Source: an uncultured Faecalibacterium sp.
GTDB lineage: Bacteria; Bacillota; Clostridia; Oscillospirales; Ruminococcaceae
Length of the DNA stretch: 15,065 nt
NCBI GenBank assembly: GCA_900765105.1
Contig: CAAFQM010000155.1
Coordinates: 1 to 15,065, forward strand
Reading direction: 5' to 3'
Shown: piece after piece, positions 13,280 through 15,065 of the stretch
How positions within the stretch are numbered: position 1 is the stretch's first letter
How the letters are laid out: the number at the start of each line of letters is the position of its first letter
Translations under genes and position numbers: made by a program
The notes under the pieces: generated by a model
Told to the model about the DNA's origin: nothing
Seen by the model: the letters and a program-made list of their open reading frames with translations, nothing else
Database searches by the model: none

Positions 13280-13834
13280 ATGAAGACAAAAACCGCTCTA
13301 TCCCTCCGGAAAGATGCCAGCATTGCGTTCCATGTTCAGGCTGTGACTGTCCGTCGTTTTCCCGCGGATAACGGTTCGGGCGATTATTATTGCGATGCTA
13401 TTCCTACCGACTCGATCCTCCTGCTGGATGAAGATGAAGCTGGTTTCTTCCTTGAAAAATTTTTCGCACAATACTATGATTGCTCCCTGATTTACAACAT
13501 TGAGCATTGCACGTCCATGGACGAACCGCCCCACTACGAGCCGTTCCTAAATGATAATTTTTATACCTATCCCGTCTTTCAGAAACTTTTAAATGAGATT
13601 TCCGCCTACGTTGCAAAGCTGCAAGGCATTCGTTCCATAGCCGACCCAACCCAGCAGTTCCACCTTCTTCAGGAAGAATTCGGGTATAGTTACTCCTATT
13701 TCTGGGGTCTGAGCAGCACTGTTCAGGACAATCTGGACGCCGTCATTTTGTACTACCAGCGATTTATCGCCCTTTCGCGTCAGATCATGAAAGAGAATCC
13801 GCAGACTACTCTGATCTCTGTCTCCGGCCCCTGA
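13280..13834 (+). CDS. Hypothetical protein of unknown function
   Basis: I do not recognise this 184-residue protein. The ATG at 13280 has AGGAGG at good spacing; an upstream in-frame ATG at 13211 lies in the murC terminator and is rejected. The product is soluble-looking, with no signal peptide or membrane helix, and is rich in aromatic residues. Visible elements are an acidic run LLLDEDEAGFFLEKFFAQYY (47-66), DEPPHYEPF (81-89), and a helical C-terminal half (about 98-172) with SYSYFWGL (137-144). Two cysteines (38 and 77; the DCSL Cys68 makes a third) form no metal motif. GC content is clearly lower than in murC and codon choice is unbiased, suggesting later acquisition. No promoter is evident after the murC terminator. 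It ends four bases short of a convergent gene. Expression and role are unknown. Confidence 0.72.
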   Translation: MKTKTALSLRKDASIAFHVQAVTVRRFPADNGSGDYYCDAIPTDSILLLDEDEAGFFLEKFFAQYYDCSLIYNIEHCTSMDEPPHYEPFLNDNFYTYPVFQKLLNEISAYVAKLQGIRSIADPTQQFHLLQEEFGYSYSYFWGLSSTVQDNLDAVILYYQRFIALSRQIMKENPQTTLISVSGP

Positions 13835-13838
13835 AATA

Positions 13839-14354
13839 TCATAGTAGAATCTTTTTCTGAATCAGTTTCTGCGCAGCCGCATCCTTTTGCGACAGTTTTC
13901 CGCGCACAATTTTTAAATAGATCCAAAGCGCTTCGATTTCCCTTCTGCCGAAAATTAGTGAAAGATGATTCGCCGTAAGTTCCTTTTCCTTATCCCAGAA
14001 ATAGATTTTCCATTCCGCACTCGGTTCGCTCTGATTTTCCTGATTCGGGTAAAGGTTCAGGAAAAAGTCCGGCTCAATAAATCCGATTTTCTCCGGCTGC
14101 CTCAGTTTTCCGCTCAGAAGCTGCCCCAGTATCTCCGACAAATCATCCACTTCTTCAGCTGTCAGAACTTCTGCATTCTTTTGTCCATAGTTCAGCCACT
14201 GTTCTGAGACAATGGAAAAGTCTGTGCAGCACCACGTACAACCATATTCTGCCCGTTTTTCCCTGCTGTAGTCCTTGATTTCAAGGCAAAAAAGATTCCG
14301 CCCACATTCAAATTCAGCCGCATTGTGTTTTTCTCCAATCAGTTCCGCGAACAT
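13839..14354 (-). CDS. Hypothetical protein, possibly WapI-type immunity protein
   Basis: The 171-residue product starts at the ATG at 14354, inside the last 16 bases of the upstream gene. The frame extends to 14507, but that part only shadows the upstream gene. The layout resembles the WapI family of small immunity proteins: an N-terminal strand (CGRNLFCLEIKDY, 17-29), a WCCTDFSIVSEQW segment (41-53), a helix LTAEEVDDLSEILGQLL (64-80), then GFIEPDFFLNLYP (91-103) and AEWKIYFWDKEKEL (113-126), with a hydrophobic helix near 138-150. This is pattern recall, not a search result. GC content is lower than in the upstream gene. The overlap suggests translational coupling, though the ribosome site (GCGGAAAA) is poor. 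No toxin gene is visible in the window. The C-terminus is Lys/Gln-rich. The role is unproven. Confidence 0.65.
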   Translation of the reverse strand: MFAELIGEKHNAAEFECGRNLFCLEIKDYSREKRAEYGCTWCCTDFSIVSEQWLNYGQKNAEVLTAEEVDDLSEILGQLLSGKLRQPEKIGFIEPDFFLNLYPNQENQSEPSAEWKIYFWDKEKELTANHLSLIFGRREIEALWIYLKIVRGKLSQKDAAAQKLIQKKILL

Positions 14355-14812
14355 TTTTCCGCGTCGATGGCCAGCACAAACATCAGCACATACAGCGCAT
14401 CGGCCGGGTCTGCGATGTCCAGAATATAGGTATCCGTCCAGTGGAACAGCTCCTTGGACACAGTGGCCACCGTGCCGCCGTCCGGGCCGGTGATGGTATA
14501 GTCCCACTCTGCAAAATCGCCTTCCACATGCCAGCCGTTGAAGTCGATGTTATACTTCGGCTTGAACCAGCTCAGCTCCTTTTTCAGGGTGCCGATGCAG
14601 GTCTCGCCTTCGTACAGTTCAAACTTTGGCAGCCACGTCAGAACTTCCTGCTTGACGGTTCCAAGCTCCTGTTCTTCTTTTGCATCGTAAATTTTCAGGC
14701 AGTGCCCCCACGAAAACTGCCCCTTGACCACATACATGGTGTTTTCGTTTTCGTCGTAGATGTCGTAGCTGTCAAACCAGCTGAATGCACGCTGTTTAAA
14801 AAGAAGTTTCAT
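14339..14812 (-). CDS. LURP-one-related (YxjI-like) protein
   Basis: The 157-residue product has the repeated beta-strand pattern of the LURP-one-related/YxjI family, which shares the Tubby C-terminal fold: FKQRAFSWFDSYDIYDENEN (5-24), YVVKGQFSWGHCLKIYDAKE (27-46), ELGTVKQEVLTWLPKFELYE (49-68), GTLKKELSWFKPKYNID (74-90), WHVEGDFAEWDYTI (94-107), and TVATVSKEL with a final VLMFVLAIDA (142-151). Family members are widespread in Firmicutes; their function is poorly known, with lipid or membrane binding proposed from the fold. The start is the ATG at 14812 with GAGG upstream; a GTG three codons earlier is less likely. GC content matches the chromosomal background. It has a good promoter and overlaps the start of the next gene by 16 bases. 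Confidence 0.8.
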   Translation of the reverse strand: MKLLFKQRAFSWFDSYDIYDENENTMYVVKGQFSWGHCLKIYDAKEEQELGTVKQEVLTWLPKFELYEGETCIGTLKKELSWFKPKYNIDFNGWHVEGDFAEWDYTITGPDGGTVATVSKELFHWTDTYILDIADPADALYVLMFVLAIDAEKCSRN

Positions 14813-14877
14813 CTTCCTCACCTCACTCAGAATACGATCCGGGCCATTCTTTTCGTGCGGTTCTTCCGCTTTTTTCC

Positions 14878-14906
14878 ATCATACCAGATTCTGATTCATA
14901 GCGCAA
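14878..14906 (-). promoter_or_regulatory. Predicted promoter for the LURP-one-related gene
   Basis: The minus strand reads TTGCGC, 17 bases, TATGAT, giving a leader of about 60 bases before the ATG at 14812. It would also drive the overlapping downstream gene. Confidence 0.6.
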
Positions 14907-14913
14907 TCCCAAT

Positions 14914-14946
14914 GCAAAACCCGCCCGGGGAATGCTCCGGGCGGGG
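14914..14946 (-). terminator. Rho-independent terminator for the gene at the right edge
   Basis: On the minus strand CCCGCCCGG pairs with CCGGGCGGG over 9 bp (arms 14937-14945 and 14920-14928), with an eight-base loop, then TTTT. It begins about 15 bases after the stop of the partial gene. Confidence 0.85.
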
Positions 14947-14960
14947 CTGCTTTTTGCCGT

Positions 14961-15065
14961 TTAATTTTCTACATTCCGGCATGTTTCGCTGTTCTTTTTC
15001 GTCTTGTATTTCAACGGTGTCTGCACTTCGGCACGGATCCTGCCCAGATAGGTGCGGGTCTGCTC
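14961..15065 (-). CDS. C-terminal end of an unidentified protein (partial)
   Basis: From the right edge the minus strand reads 34 codons and a TAA at 14961-14963. The visible tail begins EQTRTYLGRIRAEVQTPL and continues with a Lys/Asn-rich hydrophilic end (KYKTKKNSETCRNVEN). A strong terminator directly after it supports this being a real gene end. The tail is too short to name a family, and the start lies outside the window. Confidence 0.5.
   Translation of the reverse strand, partial: EQTRTYLGRIRAEVQTPLKYKTKKNSETCRNVEN

Noticed and set aside
14355..14507. N-terminal extension of the immunity-like protein
   Set aside because: It lies in another frame of the LURP-one gene, is rich in Gly/His/Arg as shadows are, and the ATG at 14354 gives a coherent protein.

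Overview
This 15 kb window looks like chromosomal DNA from a GC-rich gut Clostridia lineage of the Faecalibacterium/Gemmiger/Subdoligranulum type. That genus-level guess rests on protein style, roughly 55-60% GC in most genes and gene content, not on a marker gene. No rRNA, tRNA, CRISPR array, insertion sequence or phage gene was seen.

Layout, left to right. (1) 1-1172, minus strand: rfbC (dTDP-4-dehydrorhamnose 3,5-epimerase) followed by the 5' part of an ABC-2 polysaccharide-export permease, the edge of a rhamnose-containing surface-polysaccharide locus. (2) 1245-4057, minus strand: dpaA and dpaB (dipicolinate synthase, overlapping ATGA), then a DacF-type D-Ala-D-Ala carboxypeptidase with its own vegetative-type promoter. 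dpaA is preceded by a sequence resembling a sporulation sigma-K promoter. (3) 4372-8385: a coenzyme A block. A minus-strand run holds coaX (type III pantothenate kinase), a Gfo/Idh/MocA oxidoreductase and an ECF transporter S component (probably for pantothenate). It is divergent from plus-strand coaBC. Together these could import pantothenate, phosphorylate it and convert it to 4'-phosphopantetheine. (4) 8469-10409, minus strand: a secreted beta-helix protein with an InlB-like domain and one SLH-like domain. It has a run of nine G just after the signal peptide and a visibly AT-richer central part. (5) 10637-11485, minus strand: a DegV/FakB fatty-acid-binding protein, divergent from plus-strand murC (11803-13185), which ends in a very strong terminator. 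(6) 13280-14354: an AT-richer patch with an unrecognised plus-strand gene, convergent with a minus-strand gene that resembles WapI-type immunity proteins. The latter overlaps the end of a LURP-one-related gene. (7) 14961-15065: the last 34 codons of an unidentified minus-strand gene.

Most gene ends carry recognisable rho-independent terminators. The main points for a second look are the G9 tract and mosaic composition of the surface protein, the dipicolinate synthase genes with a sigma-K-like promoter, the KTG-to-KLG change in the carboxypeptidase, the transport/CoA gene cluster, and the AT-rich unknown gene pair near the right end. No clearly new multi-gene system is evident.
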